From Psychromonas sp. Urea-02u-13 (GTDB taxonomy: Bacteria > Pseudomonadota > Gammaproteobacteria > Enterobacterales > Psychromonadaceae): a stretch of DNA of 55,880 bases. The position numbers and the translations under genes are program-made. The stretch spans positions 1-55,880 of the forward strand of contig NZ_PJBZ01000049.1 of the NCBI RefSeq assembly GCF_002835995.1, read 5' to 3'. The notes under the pieces are model-generated. The model ran no database searches. It was not told the origin of the DNA and was given only the letters and a program-made list of their open reading frames with translations. This document shows positions 1-9,700 of this stretch, one piece after another. The first letter of the stretch is position 1. Each line of letters begins with the position of its first letter.

Positions 1-74
1 AGCGTCTCTCGTTGTTTCGCTTTCACCACTTTAATAACTTGTTGTCTGATGTTATTTCTTTCAGCATCAATCAT
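1..74 (-). CDS. Possible 5' end of an unidentified protein, cut by the window edge
   Basis: An open frame on the minus strand starts at an ATG at 74 and runs off the window. It reads MIDAERNNIRQQVIKVV... and is followed by lysine-rich residues. It lies 75 nt downstream of oleD in the same direction, so it could be the next gene of the ole operon. No clear ribosome binding site precedes the ATG; a C-rich run sits there. The frame is open further upstream, back to a TGA near 138, without another standard start. Too little is visible to name it. Confidence 0.3.
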   Translation of the reverse strand, partial: MIDAERNNIRQQVIKVVKAKQRET

Positions 75-149
75 GGGGGGAAGGCTTAAACGGCTGTTAA
101 ATTCGGTTGCTATTAATTGCTTATTATTCTGAATGTGTCAGTGAGGCTG

Positions 150-1217
150 CTAGTTAAGTGATATTTTTAAGCGGTGCATACCCTGTTCAATATTAATGAG
201 CGGGGTGTAATTTAAGTCTTGTTTAGCTGCATTGATATTAAAATAATGCGCGGTAGAAAGTTGCTTTGCGACAAAACGGGTCATGATCGGTTCGTCTTTT
301 TTGCGCAGTGCTAAGTAAACCCATTCGAGTAATGTGCCAACGGTATAAGCGAGCGCTGCTGGTACACGTTTAGTGACTGCAGGTAAGTTTTGACAGGCGA
401 GTATTTTATTGAGCATGTCAGCCATGAAAATAGGCTCATCATTACTTAAAAAGTACGCTTTCCCGGCACATTTTGCATCTTGCTTGTTTAATTCAACAGC
501 CGCTAATAAGTGCGCATAAACTGCGTTATCGATATAAATGGTATCAACCAGTTTATCGTTTTTTCCGACTAATTTTAATTTGTTTGCTTTTGCGCGCGCT
601 AATACGCGCGGCACTAAATGACGATCGCCAGGTCCCCAAATAAGATGTGGGCGCAGGGCTACGGTTTTTAGTGAATCACTATTACTGTTTAACACCTTTT
701 GCTCAGCGACAGCTTTAGATAATCCATAGAAGTTTAAAAATTGCGCTGCATAGGGGCTAGACTCATCGATGTTAATTTCGTCTTTGCCACAAAAGGTAAC
801 ACTGGGGGTGCTGGTGTAGATTAAACGGGTAATGTTATGCGCGATGCAGGCATTAATAATGTTATCAGTGCCTTCTACGTTTGGTTTGAAGTAACTTTCT
901 TTGTTACCCCAAACACCGGCCTTGGAAGCCACGTGGAAAACCACATCACAATGCGCCATGGCATCAAACAGTGTTTGTTGATCGCTAATATCACCTTTAA
1001 CCATAGTCACACCCAGCGCGCTAAGCTCTGGGTAATCACCACGGGCAAAACCAATGACCTTAATATCGGCACTGCGTAAAAATTGGCACAAGGCTTTACC
1101 TAAGAAACCACCGGCGCCGGTCACAAAAACTTGTTTTGAACTTGCTTTGAGTTCAGATAAAACCGCCTGCGCTTTTTTATCTAGCGTATTAAAAACAAGG
1201 TTTTGATGCTCGGTCAT
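150..1217 (-). CDS. oleD: OleD, NAD(P)H-dependent 2-alkyl-3-oxoalkanoate reductase
   Basis: Short-chain dehydrogenase of the 3-beta-hydroxysteroid dehydrogenase/epimerase type, 355 aa. The Rossmann glycine motif TGAGGFLG is near residues 34-41 and the catalytic YGLSK (Tyr-x3-Lys) is near residues 164-168. In the Ole pathway OleD reduces the 2-alkyl-3-keto acid made by OleA to a beta-hydroxy acid. Its ATG lies one base after the oleC stop, so it is the last recognised gene of a tightly packed oleABCD operon. Family members alone could be other sugar or steroid dehydrogenases; the operon context decides the call. Confidence 0.92.
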   Translation of the reverse strand: MTEHQNLVFNTLDKKAQAVLSELKASSKQVFVTGAGGFLGKALCQFLRSADIKVIGFARGDYPELSALGVTMVKGDISDQQTLFDAMAHCDVVFHVASKAGVWGNKESYFKPNVEGTDNIINACIAHNITRLIYTSTPSVTFCGKDEINIDESSPYAAQFLNFYGLSKAVAEQKVLNSNSDSLKTVALRPHLIWGPGDRHLVPRVLARAKANKLKLVGKNDKLVDTIYIDNAVYAHLLAAVELNKQDAKCAGKAYFLSNDEPIFMADMLNKILACQNLPAVTKRVPAALAYTVGTLLEWVYLALRKKDEPIMTRFVAKQLSTAHYFNINAAKQDLNYTPLINIEQGMHRLKISLN

Positions 1218-1218
1218 A

Positions 1219-2895
1219 TTATAGGTTACACTCTTTTTTGATTTCAGCTTGCGCCCATACTGCTAATTGTTCGCGGTATATTTTGGCGTTATGGCGTATA
1301 TCCATCGGAAAACCTTGATGGATTAAAAAATGCTTTATGCCCTGACTATGTTCATGTTTATCTGCTGTAAAACGTAATTCATTAAATAGCTTTAAACTAC
1401 TCTCTGTTTGTTTCTCAAGTAGTTCAACACAAATGACCGGTGTTGTTAATCCGCCAACCTGAACGCCAACTAACGCACTGCGTTTAATGGAAGGGTGCGT
1501 ATTAATGATGCGCTCACAACAGATAGAAAAATAAGGTTTTAGATTTTCTTGGTAAATGGCTTCGACACGATGCGCTTTACGTCCACACATCCACAATCTA
1601 CCGTGTTCATCTAAATAACCGAGATCACCCATACGATGACGAATGCTATCATCCTGGGTAATTTTAGACGTGATGGTTGCCGCATCTCGCGCGTAATATT
1701 GCTGGCTAACCTGCGGACCAGAGACAACAATTTCACCGATTTCATAGATAGGTAAGCTAAGGTTGTTGCTCCACTCACTGATCGACTCTTCTGTGATTTT
1801 GATGATCGCAATCTCGGTGTTTTCAACCGGATAACCGACACAAATACCGCCACCAGTATCAGTGATCGATTCTGTTTTTAATAAATCAGAACTGGCTATT
1901 TTACTGATCGGCAGTGATTCAGTCGCGCCGTAAGAATTTAAAACATCCACGCCTTTATCAAGTAGTTTTGCAAAGTGTTTTAAAGAGGGCAAAGTGGCAG
2001 GTGCACCGGCAGAAATAACACGTTTTAAACTGTTTAGTTTGACACATTTTCGATTACCGGCATAACCGAGTAATTCGATTAATGCAGGGTTGGCAAATAA
2101 GTTTGAACATTGGTATTTTTTAATGGCTGCAAATAGATATTCCGGATTAGCGGTAATCGGTTTGCTGGCATCCATTTCTGGCACAATAGAGGCCATGCCA
2201 AGGGCGGGACCAAACAGTGAAAATAGTGGGAATGTCGCTAAATCACGTTCTCCGTGTTCAATATTATAATCATTTTTTAATACTGAAATTTGCGCTTCAA
2301 ACATGCCATGGCTGTATACCACACCTTTTGGAGAGCCCGTGCTACCGCTGGTAAATAGAATGGCTGCTATTTTATCAGGCGAAGATGTCACCATTGAATA
2401 ACTGTTTTCTGCTGGGAATTTCTTTAATAACTTGTTTAAGCTAATACCACCCCACAAGCCACAGCCAGCAACGGTAATATTGTGTTGAATTGTTTCTTTA
2501 CCCCAAGAGAACAAACGACGTGCGATATGTGCTTTGGGTATGCCAATAAACGCATCAGGTTTTGACTCTAAAAAACATTGTTTTAGGTTTTTAGTGCCCA
2601 TGCCAGGATCTACTAAAATAGGCACAATGCCCGCTTTAAACAGCGCAAAAGTGATAGTAAAGAAATCGAGGCTTGGTGTGACCATTAACACGGCTTTATC
2701 GCCTGCTTTTAGTCCCTGTTTATTAAATGCGAAGGCAAGTTGATCACTGCGTTGGTGTAACTGTGCAAAGTCCATCTCTTGGTAAGTAAGTTTACCCATT
2801 TTTATTTTTTGTACGGCAACAGCAAGAGAGGTGGGGAATTTGTCTGCCGCATCAGCAAGATGTCGGCAGAGGTTCGCTTGATTGGTTTCGATCAT
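1219..2895 (-). CDS. oleC: OleC, AMP-dependent beta-lactone synthetase
   Basis: Acyl-CoA-synthetase-like adenylating enzyme of 558 aa. The P-loop-like AMP-binding motif [17 protein letters not shown] lies near residues 178-194, and YGATES near 318. In the Ole system this family uses ATP to close the beta-hydroxy acid from OleD into a beta-lactone. It starts 2 nt after the oleB stop and ends 1 nt before oleD, which implies translational coupling. By sequence alone it could be a fatty-acyl-CoA ligase, but placement between OleB and OleD makes OleC nearly certain. Confidence 0.93.
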   Translation of the reverse strand: MIETNQANLCRHLADAADKFPTSLAVAVQKIKMGKLTYQEMDFAQLHQRSDQLAFAFNKQGLKAGDKAVLMVTPSLDFFTITFALFKAGIVPILVDPGMGTKNLKQCFLESKPDAFIGIPKAHIARRLFSWGKETIQHNITVAGCGLWGGISLNKLLKKFPAENSYSMVTSSPDKIAAILFTSGSTGSPKGVVYSHGMFEAQISVLKNDYNIEHGERDLATFPLFSLFGPALGMASIVPEMDASKPITANPEYLFAAIKKYQCSNLFANPALIELLGYAGNRKCVKLNSLKRVISAGAPATLPSLKHFAKLLDKGVDVLNSYGATESLPISKIASSDLLKTESITDTGGGICVGYPVENTEIAIIKITEESISEWSNNLSLPIYEIGEIVVSGPQVSQQYYARDAATITSKITQDDSIRHRMGDLGYLDEHGRLWMCGRKAHRVEAIYQENLKPYFSICCERIINTHPSIKRSALVGVQVGGLTTPVICVELLEKQTESSLKLFNELRFTADKHEHSQGIKHFLIHQGFPMDIRHNAKIYREQLAVWAQAEIKKECNL

Positions 2896-2897
2896 TT

Positions 2898-3779
2898 TTA
2901 TTTGTTTGTTTCCATAAACTGTTCAATAAGTGGAATTACTTCATCACTTGCATCTTCTAAGATGTAGTGGCCACAATCTGCAAATTCATTAACCTCTGCA
3001 TGTGGCATTTTTTCTTTCCAAACGGCTAAGAAATGTTTATCAAAAACAAAGTCTTTTAAGCCCCAGCAGATGATAGTAGGCGTCTTTTTGAAATTTTCAA
3101 GACTGTCACTAATATCAGAGACTAATTGATAGCTTTTGTCACTTTGAAACAGAGGAATATCTTGTACAAAACGTAATGTAGAAATACGATTTTTCCAAGA
3201 GTTAAAGGGCATTACGTAAGCTTTACGTACGTCTTTTGGCATTGCTTTTCTTTTCACGCCCACGTAAGAGGCCGCTGAAGAAAAGGCATTTAAGCCACGC
3301 ACAAGTAATGTACCTAATAAGGTATTACGGCAAATGAACAGGCCAATCGGTAATGATTTTTCCTGTGGCAAATGAAATGCACCGGTATTTAAAACCACTA
3401 AACGTTTAATACGTTCAGGATAACGCGATGCGTATCCCATGCCTATCATGCCGCCCCAGTCATGCACGACAAGCGTGATGTTCTCGGTGATGTTTAATGA
3501 TTCAAGCAAGGCTTCAAGGTCGTCAATACGACTTTTTAGTGTGTATTCGTAATCGTCGTCACCGGGTTTGTCTGATAGTCCACAACCGATATGATCAGGC
3601 ACGATACATTGGTAATTTTTACTTAATGCTTGTACTAAATTACGGTAATAAAAAGACCAACTTGGATTACCATGTACCATCACAACCGGCTCGCCTTCGC
3701 CTTCATTAAGGTAGTGGTACTGTTGACCGTTTCTGTCTAAATAATTACGTTTAAATGGGAATAAAGATTCTAAATTCAT
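2898..3779 (-). CDS. oleB: OleB, beta-lactone decarboxylase (alpha/beta hydrolase)
   Basis: Alpha/beta hydrolase of the haloalkane-dehalogenase type, 293 aa from the ATG at 3779. The oxyanion segment HGNPSW is near residues 36-41. The nucleophile elbow VVHDWGG places Asp at about residue 107, and the catalytic His is in DCGHYILED near the C-terminus. OleB removes CO2 from the beta-lactone to leave the alkene. A GTG four codons upstream (3791) would overlap oleA; the ATG five bases after the oleA stop looks better. Known OleB proteins have the same Asp nucleophile. Confidence 0.92.
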   Translation of the reverse strand: MNLESLFPFKRNYLDRNGQQYHYLNEGEGEPVVMVHGNPSWSFYYRNLVQALSKNYQCIVPDHIGCGLSDKPGDDDYEYTLKSRIDDLEALLESLNITENITLVVHDWGGMIGMGYASRYPERIKRLVVLNTGAFHLPQEKSLPIGLFICRNTLLGTLLVRGLNAFSSAASYVGVKRKAMPKDVRKAYVMPFNSWKNRISTLRFVQDIPLFQSDKSYQLVSDISDSLENFKKTPTIICWGLKDFVFDKHFLAVWKEKMPHAEVNEFADCGHYILEDASDEVIPLIEQFMETNK

Positions 3780-3784
3780 AATAG

Positions 3785-4834
3785 TTACCACTCAAGCCCT
3801 AACATCATACAATTAAGGCCACTGCCTATACCTAAGAAACTCACTTTATCACCGGCTTTTAAAAAGCCTTGATCGTGTGCCATCGCCGCCGTAACAGGTA
3901 ATGAAACCGTGCCCATGTTGCCTAATGTTTTAAAGGTAGGGAACTCTTTGTACGTTGGGATGTTAAGTGCGCTTAATACTTGTTTTTGATTCGCCGAGCC
4001 AACCTGATGACAAATAACTTTATCAACTTGATCTGCTACCCAATCACGCTGTGCGAGAAAGTGTTTCCAAGTATCATGTGCTAATGCCACACCTTCTTTT
4101 AGAAGCGGTACTGCATCGGTGCGCATATATTCACGGTGTAATTTAAGGCCAACTTCTTGTAAGCCCCATTTACACAGATCATGATGCTCCGGTGCACTTA
4201 AATGGCTTGCGCCAAGTAACTTGTGCTGGCGTTCATTTTTAAGCGGTAAACTGCCGTCGGTAAGCAAAACTGCCACGGCACCTGAGCCACCGGTTAATGT
4301 TGCCAGTGACTGAGCAAAGTTTTGAATGTTCTGATTTTCAAGCATGTTGTCGATAGTAATATCAACAATATGGCGTGCAGATTCACAGGAAACAACAAGG
4401 CCAGCTTTGATTTGTCCAAGCTCGATACGATTAGCAACATCTAAAATACCCGATAACACACCTAAACAGGCATTACTGATATCGTAGATAGCTGTACTTT
4501 TATCGACACCTAATTCAGCGGCAATACGACAAGCCGTCGCGGGCTCATGTTGGTCGCGACAAACGCCAGTGTAAACAACGGCACCGATATCATTAATGTT
4601 GATATCAGTTTCAGCGATACTTTTTTTAGCTGCTTCGATAGCACCGTCAGATAAACGATGATCTTTAGGCCACCAACGGCGCTCTTCAATACCGGTTAAC
4701 GCGGCAAGTTGACCCATTGGAATACGTAGTTTCTGGTATAACGGGGCAAGACGTGATTCTAATTCACGACTGGTGACAACCTCGGGGGCTAATTCGTAAG
4801 CAAAGCTATTGATAAAAACGCGGGAATATTTCAT
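3785..4834 (-). CDS. oleA: OleA, thiolase-fold acyl-CoA condensing enzyme
   Basis: Thiolase/KAS III-like enzyme that joins two fatty acyl-CoAs head to head, giving a 2-alkyl-3-keto acid; it is the first step to long-chain olefins. The ATG at 4834 gives 349 aa, the usual OleA length; a TTG 17 codons upstream is less likely. Visible catalytic residues: Glu97 in DQHEPATA, Cys123 in SNACLGV, His276 in ICHQVG and Asn306 in LGNMG. Their spacing agrees with characterised OleA. It heads the oleABCD operon. The residues argue against ordinary FabH. Confidence 0.95.
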   Translation of the reverse strand: MKYSRVFINSFAYELAPEVVTSRELESRLAPLYQKLRIPMGQLAALTGIEERRWWPKDHRLSDGAIEAAKKSIAETDININDIGAVVYTGVCRDQHEPATACRIAAELGVDKSTAIYDISNACLGVLSGILDVANRIELGQIKAGLVVSCESARHIVDITIDNMLENQNIQNFAQSLATLTGGSGAVAVLLTDGSLPLKNERQHKLLGASHLSAPEHHDLCKWGLQEVGLKLHREYMRTDAVPLLKEGVALAHDTWKHFLAQRDWVADQVDKVICHQVGSANQKQVLSALNIPTYKEFPTFKTLGNMGTVSLPVTAAMAHDQGFLKAGDKVSFLGIGSGLNCMMLGLEW

Positions 4835-5094
4835 TAAGCAGTTCTGTTTCTCTTTAATAATTACAAGGGTAAGTTTAACGGACAAGATTTAATCATTTTG
4901 TCATACCCATAAATCGAGCGCGTAGATTAACTTAATTCTGTATTTTAACAAAGGGCTAAGGGTAAAGAATGTTTGCTTTACCTCGTTTTGATAGCGATTA
5001 TGCGCTCGCTCCCCTTATTTAAGCCTTTATAAGAATAAATACCGCCACTTAGGGGACTTTGAGAAACGGCTATTTTAATAAAAATGTGTCTTTA

Positions 5095-5122
5095 AATGAT
5101 AACGAGCCGCGTCGTTATCATT
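5095..5122 (-). terminator. Hairpin downstream of mnmC
   Basis: A perfect 11-bp inverted repeat (AATGATAACGA / TCGTTATCATT) with a 6-nt loop lies 10 nt past the mnmC stop. Read on the minus strand it is followed by an AT-rich stretch rather than a clean U-run, so it is a likely but not classical terminator. Confidence 0.5.
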
Positions 5123-5131
5123 ATTTATCTG

Positions 5132-7213
5132 TTAAAACGCTAAGGTTTTTCCTTTTTTAAGGTAACTAACCCATTGGCGATTACATTGCATGGCATTCAA
5201 AATTGCTTTGCTCAAGGGTAATGGTTCATGATTTATTTGGCTGGCCAGCGTTTCCGCTAATAGTGGTGCAGTATTTAATCCACGCGATCCTAACCCCGAC
5301 AAGATGAACAGGTTACGATGAAAAGGGGCGTTATCCGTTGGCATTTTCTTGTCGGCATCTTGATAAAATGACTTGGTTTCTTGGTAGTCTGGCAGTGCGC
5401 CCATATACGGAAAATGATCCCGTGTTGTACAACGAATGCCAATGTTGGCATTTTCATGTACTTCATCTATTTGCTCAACCCAGGGTTTATTGGGAATACA
5501 TTTATTGAGCTTTATTTTGTTATCAACTTGTTCCTGTGCTGAAAATTGCTCATCCATATTGTGTCGTTTGAACGTTGCGCCCATACAGTGAAAACCATTA
5601 TTAATCGGTGTTAGGTATCCTTCATGGCAGAGTGTCAGTTTTAACGCTTTTAAACCGGGTGTCGATTTAATATGTGTCACTTGTCCTCGGGCAGCTGAAA
5701 GCGGCAGTGCTTCACTCTGTTTAAAGTCTAAAGTGTGCATCGCAGTGGTTAATACCAACAGCTCATGATTAACCGTTTTGTCTTTAAAGTGGCAGGACCA
5801 ACCCTTTTCATTCTCTTCAAAGGCGATTAAATGCTGGTTAAGCTGGATGCTTAATTTACCGGTTTGCATGGCTTTATTAAAAATGGCGTGCACCATTTGA
5901 GTCGGACTTAACCATCCACCGAGCGGGTAATTAAGTGCTGCTTGGCCAATATCAATATTGGCCAGTTTGTCCGTTTGCTCGGGGGTTAACTTCTCCACTA
6001 AGGTACGGGGTAAATTGGCTTCTATTATTTTATCGAGTTTTTTGGATGCGCTTTGATCATAATAAAGTTGTAATAAACCTGAGAAATCAAAGTCAAAAGC
6101 ATGCGTTTGGTTAATGCATTGGACATAATTACGTGCGTATAAAAAGCTATTTGCAAAGAGCACACTTAAGACATCGTGTTGTTTGTTTAACAGCGGATAC
6201 AGCGCGCCTTGTTGATTGCCTGACGCACCATTACCGAGCGTGGCATCTTTGCAATATAAGGTGACGTTATAACCCCGTTTTATTAACGCTAAACTCAAAC
6301 AAGCACTACTAATACCGCCACCAACAATCGCGATCTCTTTGCTCTTTGCTGTTTTTGCTGGGCGATGATATTGGCCATGCGCGGCAAGGGGCGTTTTATC
6401 TGTCAGGTTAGCGACCAGTATTTTACTTTCAGCGCTTGTGTTGTGCTGTTTATGCAACGTAAACCCAAGGGCTTGAAGGTTTTCTTCAACAAGGTCATTC
6501 ACATTAAAGGCGACAAGGGTTGCACCTTTTTTCGCGCTGTTGCTAATGAGTTCAAATAAATGCTGTTGATACTGCTCTGTTTTCTTGTGCAGTGACCTTG
6601 CTTCAATTAACCAACAATCAAATAAACCCGTTTGGTATAAATACAGACTAGCAAGTGATTCATGCACTTCATCGAACCACAGGTCTAAGGTGATGTTATT
6701 AAAATGCAAACGGTGGCAACCACAAAGCGCTAACGGGTATTGTGCTAATAAAGGCGTACTATAAGCGCTTAACATAGGCCATTTTTCTATCGCTAATTGC
6801 AGCTCCTCTTTGCTTAATGGCGTCTTTTCAAAACCACTAAAAAACAAATGTTTAAGGGGTGAATCAGGATTTTTGTGTGAAAATTGTTCAAACAGATAAC
6901 CGATTAATAAAAAATTAAGCGCGCTTTGAAACTGCGTTGTCGCGATACAAAATGATTCCGTTTTCCAGGATGACCAACGCGCGGTGAGTTGATGGGCATC
7001 GAGAAATAGGTGCTGTGAGGCTTCAATGCGTTGATCTGTATTAAAGTTTAGATCGTCAAATAGGGTGGAAAATGAGCTGGACTGATCAGACCAGTTTATT
7101 TGGGGTGGTAAAATTTGGTTGTTTTTGTCTTCAGACAAGATATATTCCCTATTATATGCGACACTATTTTGGTTTAAATCAGTCGGGGTTGAATGTTTAC
7201 ATTTAGTCCCCAT
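5132..7213 (-). CDS. mnmC: MnmC, tRNA mnm5s2U biosynthesis protein with a degenerate methyltransferase half
   Basis: MnmC normally has two domains. The C-terminal FAD oxidase converts cmnm5s2U34 to nm5s2U34 in tRNA, and the N-terminal SAM methyltransferase makes mnm5s2U34. The FAD domain here looks intact: [10 protein letters not shown] near 295-304, [16 protein letters not shown], and GLGSRGL near the C-terminus. The N-terminal domain aligns along its length with other MnmC proteins, but its SAM loop (GFGTGLNFL in E. coli) reads QFQSALNFL at 94-102. The DGFAPxxNPxxW segment is replaced by [12 protein letters not shown] near 204-215. Length is 693 aa. Divergent from fabB, as in enterics. See findings. 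Confidence 0.9.
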   Translation of the reverse strand: MGTKCKHSTPTDLNQNSVAYNREYILSEDKNNQILPPQINWSDQSSSFSTLFDDLNFNTDQRIEASQHLFLDAHQLTARWSSWKTESFCIATTQFQSALNFLLIGYLFEQFSHKNPDSPLKHLFFSGFEKTPLSKEELQLAIEKWPMLSAYSTPLLAQYPLALCGCHRLHFNNITLDLWFDEVHESLASLYLYQTGLFDCWLIEARSLHKKTEQYQQHLFELISNSAKKGATLVAFNVNDLVEENLQALGFTLHKQHNTSAESKILVANLTDKTPLAAHGQYHRPAKTAKSKEIAIVGGGISSACLSLALIKRGYNVTLYCKDATLGNGASGNQQGALYPLLNKQHDVLSVLFANSFLYARNYVQCINQTHAFDFDFSGLLQLYYDQSASKKLDKIIEANLPRTLVEKLTPEQTDKLANIDIGQAALNYPLGGWLSPTQMVHAIFNKAMQTGKLSIQLNQHLIAFEENEKGWSCHFKDKTVNHELLVLTTAMHTLDFKQSEALPLSAARGQVTHIKSTPGLKALKLTLCHEGYLTPINNGFHCMGATFKRHNMDEQFSAQEQVDNKIKLNKCIPNKPWVEQIDEVHENANIGIRCTTRDHFPYMGALPDYQETKSFYQDADKKMPTDNAPFHRNLFILSGLGSRGLNTAPLLAETLASQINHEPLPLSKAILNAMQCNRQWVSYLKKGKTLAF
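7079..7097. promoter_or_regulatory. FadR-like palindrome upstream of fabB
   Basis: On the minus strand AACTGGTCTGATCAGTC matches the enteric FadR consensus (AACTGGTCnGACCAGTT) at most positions. It sits inside the start of mnmC, about 155 nt before the fabB ATG. FadR activates fabA and fabB in known gammaproteobacteria. It could also be chance in coding sequence. Confidence 0.3.
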
Positions 7214-7249
7214 TGTATGATTAGTCCTCCAAGCAATAAAGGCTTAATA

Positions 7250-8470
7250 ATGAAAAGAGCAGTAATTACAGGTATTGGCATTGTTTCTAGTATTGGTAAC
7301 AATCAAGAAGAAGTTTTAGCGTCACTTAAAAGTGGTAAATCAGGCATTACATTCTCTGAGCAGTTTGCTGAGATGAAGATGCGTAGCCACGTTTGGGGTG
7401 ATCTGAAAATTGAGCCAAAGGATCATATCGATCGTAAAGTAATGCGTTTCATGGGTGATGCGGCTGCATACACTTACATAGCTATGGAACAAGCTATTGC
7501 AGATGCTGGTCTTCCTGAAGATCAAATATCTAATTTCCGTACGGGTATCGTTGCAGGATCGGGTGGCGCATCGTCAATCAACTCTGTAGCTGCCGCTGAA
7601 ATAATGAAAACTAAAGGCGTTCGTCGTGTTGGCCCATACATGGTACCGCGTACTATGGCGAGCACAACGTCTGCTTGTTTAGCAACACCGTTTAAAATTA
7701 AAGGCATCAACTACTCAATGAGTAGCGCATGTGCAACAAGTGCACATTGTATTGGGCATGCTTGGGAACAAATTCAGCTAGGCAAACAAGACATCGTATT
7801 TGCTGGCGGCGGTGAAGAACTTGATTGGACGACTGCGTGTACGTTTGACGCAATGGGCGCTCTTTCAAGTAAATACAATGAAACGCCTGAACTGGCTTCA
7901 CGTACCTACGATGCGAACCGTGACGGTTTTGTTATCTCTGGCGGTGGCGGTATGGTTATTGTTGAAGAACTTGAACATGCTTTAGCACGTGGCGCAAAAA
8001 TCTATGCTGAAATCGTCGGTTACGGCGCAACGTCAGACGGTTACGACATGGTTGCTCCATCGGGTGAAGGTGCTGTGCGTTGTATGCAACAAGCACTTGC
8101 AACGGTTGACGGTGATGTTGATTACCTCAATACACACGGCACATCTACACCGGTTGGCGATACTAAAGAACTGGGCGCGATTAACGAAGTATTTGCAGAT
8201 AAAAAAGCACCAAAAATCAGTGCAACTAAATCTCAAACGGGTCATGCACTAGGTGCTGCCGGCGTTCATGAAGCTATTTACAGCATGCTGATGATGGAAA
8301 ATGACTTTATTTCTCCTTCAATTAATATCAACGATATTGATGAATTAGCAACAGATCTTCCAATCGTGGCAAACACGGCACAAGATGCAAAACTTGATAT
8401 TGTTATGTCTAACAGTTTTGGTTTTGGTGGTACAAATGCAACGCTAGTTTTCAAGCGTTTCACTAAATAA
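7250..8470 (+). CDS. fabB: FabB, 3-oxoacyl-ACP synthase I
   Basis: Beta-ketoacyl-ACP synthase I, 406 aa, the same length as E. coli FabB. It elongates acyl-ACPs and is needed for unsaturated fatty acid synthesis after FabA makes the cis double bond. The Cys-His-His triad is visible: Cys161 in [10 protein letters not shown], His in [11 protein letters not shown], and His in [12 protein letters not shown] with its Lys five residues before. The ATG at 7250 is chosen because [14 protein letters not shown] is the family N-terminus; the upstream in-frame ATG would overlap mnmC. fabA lies about 13 kb away in the same window. Confidence 0.97.
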   Translation: MKRAVITGIGIVSSIGNNQEEVLASLKSGKSGITFSEQFAEMKMRSHVWGDLKIEPKDHIDRKVMRFMGDAAAYTYIAMEQAIADAGLPEDQISNFRTGIVAGSGGASSINSVAAAEIMKTKGVRRVGPYMVPRTMASTTSACLATPFKIKGINYSMSSACATSAHCIGHAWEQIQLGKQDIVFAGGGEELDWTTACTFDAMGALSSKYNETPELASRTYDANRDGFVISGGGGMVIVEELEHALARGAKIYAEIVGYGATSDGYDMVAPSGEGAVRCMQQALATVDGDVDYLNTHGTSTPVGDTKELGAINEVFADKKAPKISATKSQTGHALGAAGVHEAIYSMLMMENDFISPSININDIDELATDLPIVANTAQDAKLDIVMSNSFGFGGTNATLVFKRFTK

Positions 8471-8515
8471 AGTGTTTTAGAGATAAGGCTCACGTCTTAC
8501 CTCTATTCTGTTTTA

Positions 8516-8543
8516 TAAAAAGGAGCTTTTGGCTCCTTTTTTG
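8516..8543 (+). terminator. Rho-independent terminator of fabB
   Basis: AGGAGC, a short T-rich loop, GCTCCT, then a run of six T. It lies 45 nt after the fabB stop and just before pdxB. Confidence 0.9.
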
Positions 8544-8565
8544 TTTTAAAATTTTTGGTTAAATG

Positions 8566-9699
8566 ATGAAACTATATATCGACGAAAATATTCCCTACGC
8601 AAAACAATTTTTTAGTGATTTTGGTGATCTAACTTTTTTTTCGGGTAGAACTGTCAGTCCAGAACAGCTAAGTGATGCGGATATTCTGTTAGTGCGTTCA
8701 ATCACTCAGGTGAATGAAGGTTTATTACACTTGAATAAAACCCTAAAATTTGTGGGTACTGCAACCATTGGAATGGACCATGTTGACCAAGATTTTTTAA
8801 AGCAACATGACATTGCGTTTAGCAGTTCCCCTGGGTGTAATAAAATTTCTGTTGCAGAGTACGTATTAAGTAGTTTGTTGATCTTAGCTGAAAAACAGCA
8901 GTTTCAATTAACCGATAAAAGTGTCGCGATTGTTGGCGCAGGTAATACGGGTAGTGCAGTATACGAACGCTTAACGGCGTTAGGTGTTTGCTGTAAATTG
9001 TATGATCCCCCTTTACAACTTGCGGGTGATAAACGTGAATTTTGTCGCTTTGATGACGTGCTAAACGCAGATATTATTAGTTTACACGTGCCTAAAATCC
9101 ATGGCGGGGCATTTCCTACTGTGCATATGTTTGACGCAAGTGTATTAGCGAAACTTAATGATCAACAGATTTTAATAAATGCCTCCCGAGGTGAAGTGAT
9201 TGATAATCAAGCGTTGCTAACACTCGCGCGTAATGGGCATCAGCCTACATTAGTCTTAGATGTGTGGGAAAATGAGCCAAACATTGAAAAACAGCTGTTA
9301 CCTTATGTTGAAATAGCGACACCGCATATCGCCGGTTATAGTTTAGATGGCAGAGCACGGGGTACTGAAATGCTCTATCAAGCACTTTGCTTGCATTTAA
9401 ATAAAAAAGTACAATACCAGGCTGCCGATTTTGTGGTTAAAGCTGCCATTACGGATATCACTATTACTCAGGAACTGTCCCAAGCGGTACTTAAACAACT
9501 GGTGCATCTTATTTATGATGTACGTCGAGATGACGCGCTATTTCGACAAATGATTGATCAAGATGATGGTTTTGATATCATGCGCAAAACTTACAGTGAA
9601 CGACGCGAATTATCGACGCTAACCGTAAATACTTCTACTTCCCAAACAAAATTATTGCAGTCATTAGGCTTTAATAGCAACAACCTACAAGAGAGATAA
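8566..9699 (+). CDS. pdxB: PdxB, erythronate-4-phosphate dehydrogenase
   Basis: D-2-hydroxyacid dehydrogenase that oxidises 4-phosphoerythronate in the DXP-dependent pyridoxal-phosphate pathway. 377 aa (E. coli 378). The N-terminus KLYIDENIPYA fits the PdxB signature, the NAD motif VGAGNTGSAV is near 125-134, and the substrate/catalytic residues lie in NASRGEVID, ENEPNIE and PHIAGYS. The C-terminal dimerisation domain typical of PdxB is present. An ATG immediately upstream (8563) is the alternative start. The stop is one base before usg, so the two are co-translated as in E. coli. Confidence 0.95.
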   Translation: MKLYIDENIPYAKQFFSDFGDLTFFSGRTVSPEQLSDADILLVRSITQVNEGLLHLNKTLKFVGTATIGMDHVDQDFLKQHDIAFSSSPGCNKISVAEYVLSSLLILAEKQQFQLTDKSVAIVGAGNTGSAVYERLTALGVCCKLYDPPLQLAGDKREFCRFDDVLNADIISLHVPKIHGGAFPTVHMFDASVLAKLNDQQILINASRGEVIDNQALLTLARNGHQPTLVLDVWENEPNIEKQLLPYVEIATPHIAGYSLDGRARGTEMLYQALCLHLNKKVQYQAADFVVKAAITDITITQELSQAVLKQLVHLIYDVRRDDALFRQMIDQDDGFDIMRKTYSERRELSTLTVNTSTSQTKLLQSLGFNSNNLQER

Positions 9700-9700
9700 C

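Noticed and set aside
1-74. Quinolinate synthase (NadA) N-terminus at the left edge
   Set aside because: There is only a loose resemblance in charge pattern, and none of the NadA motifs is within the visible part.
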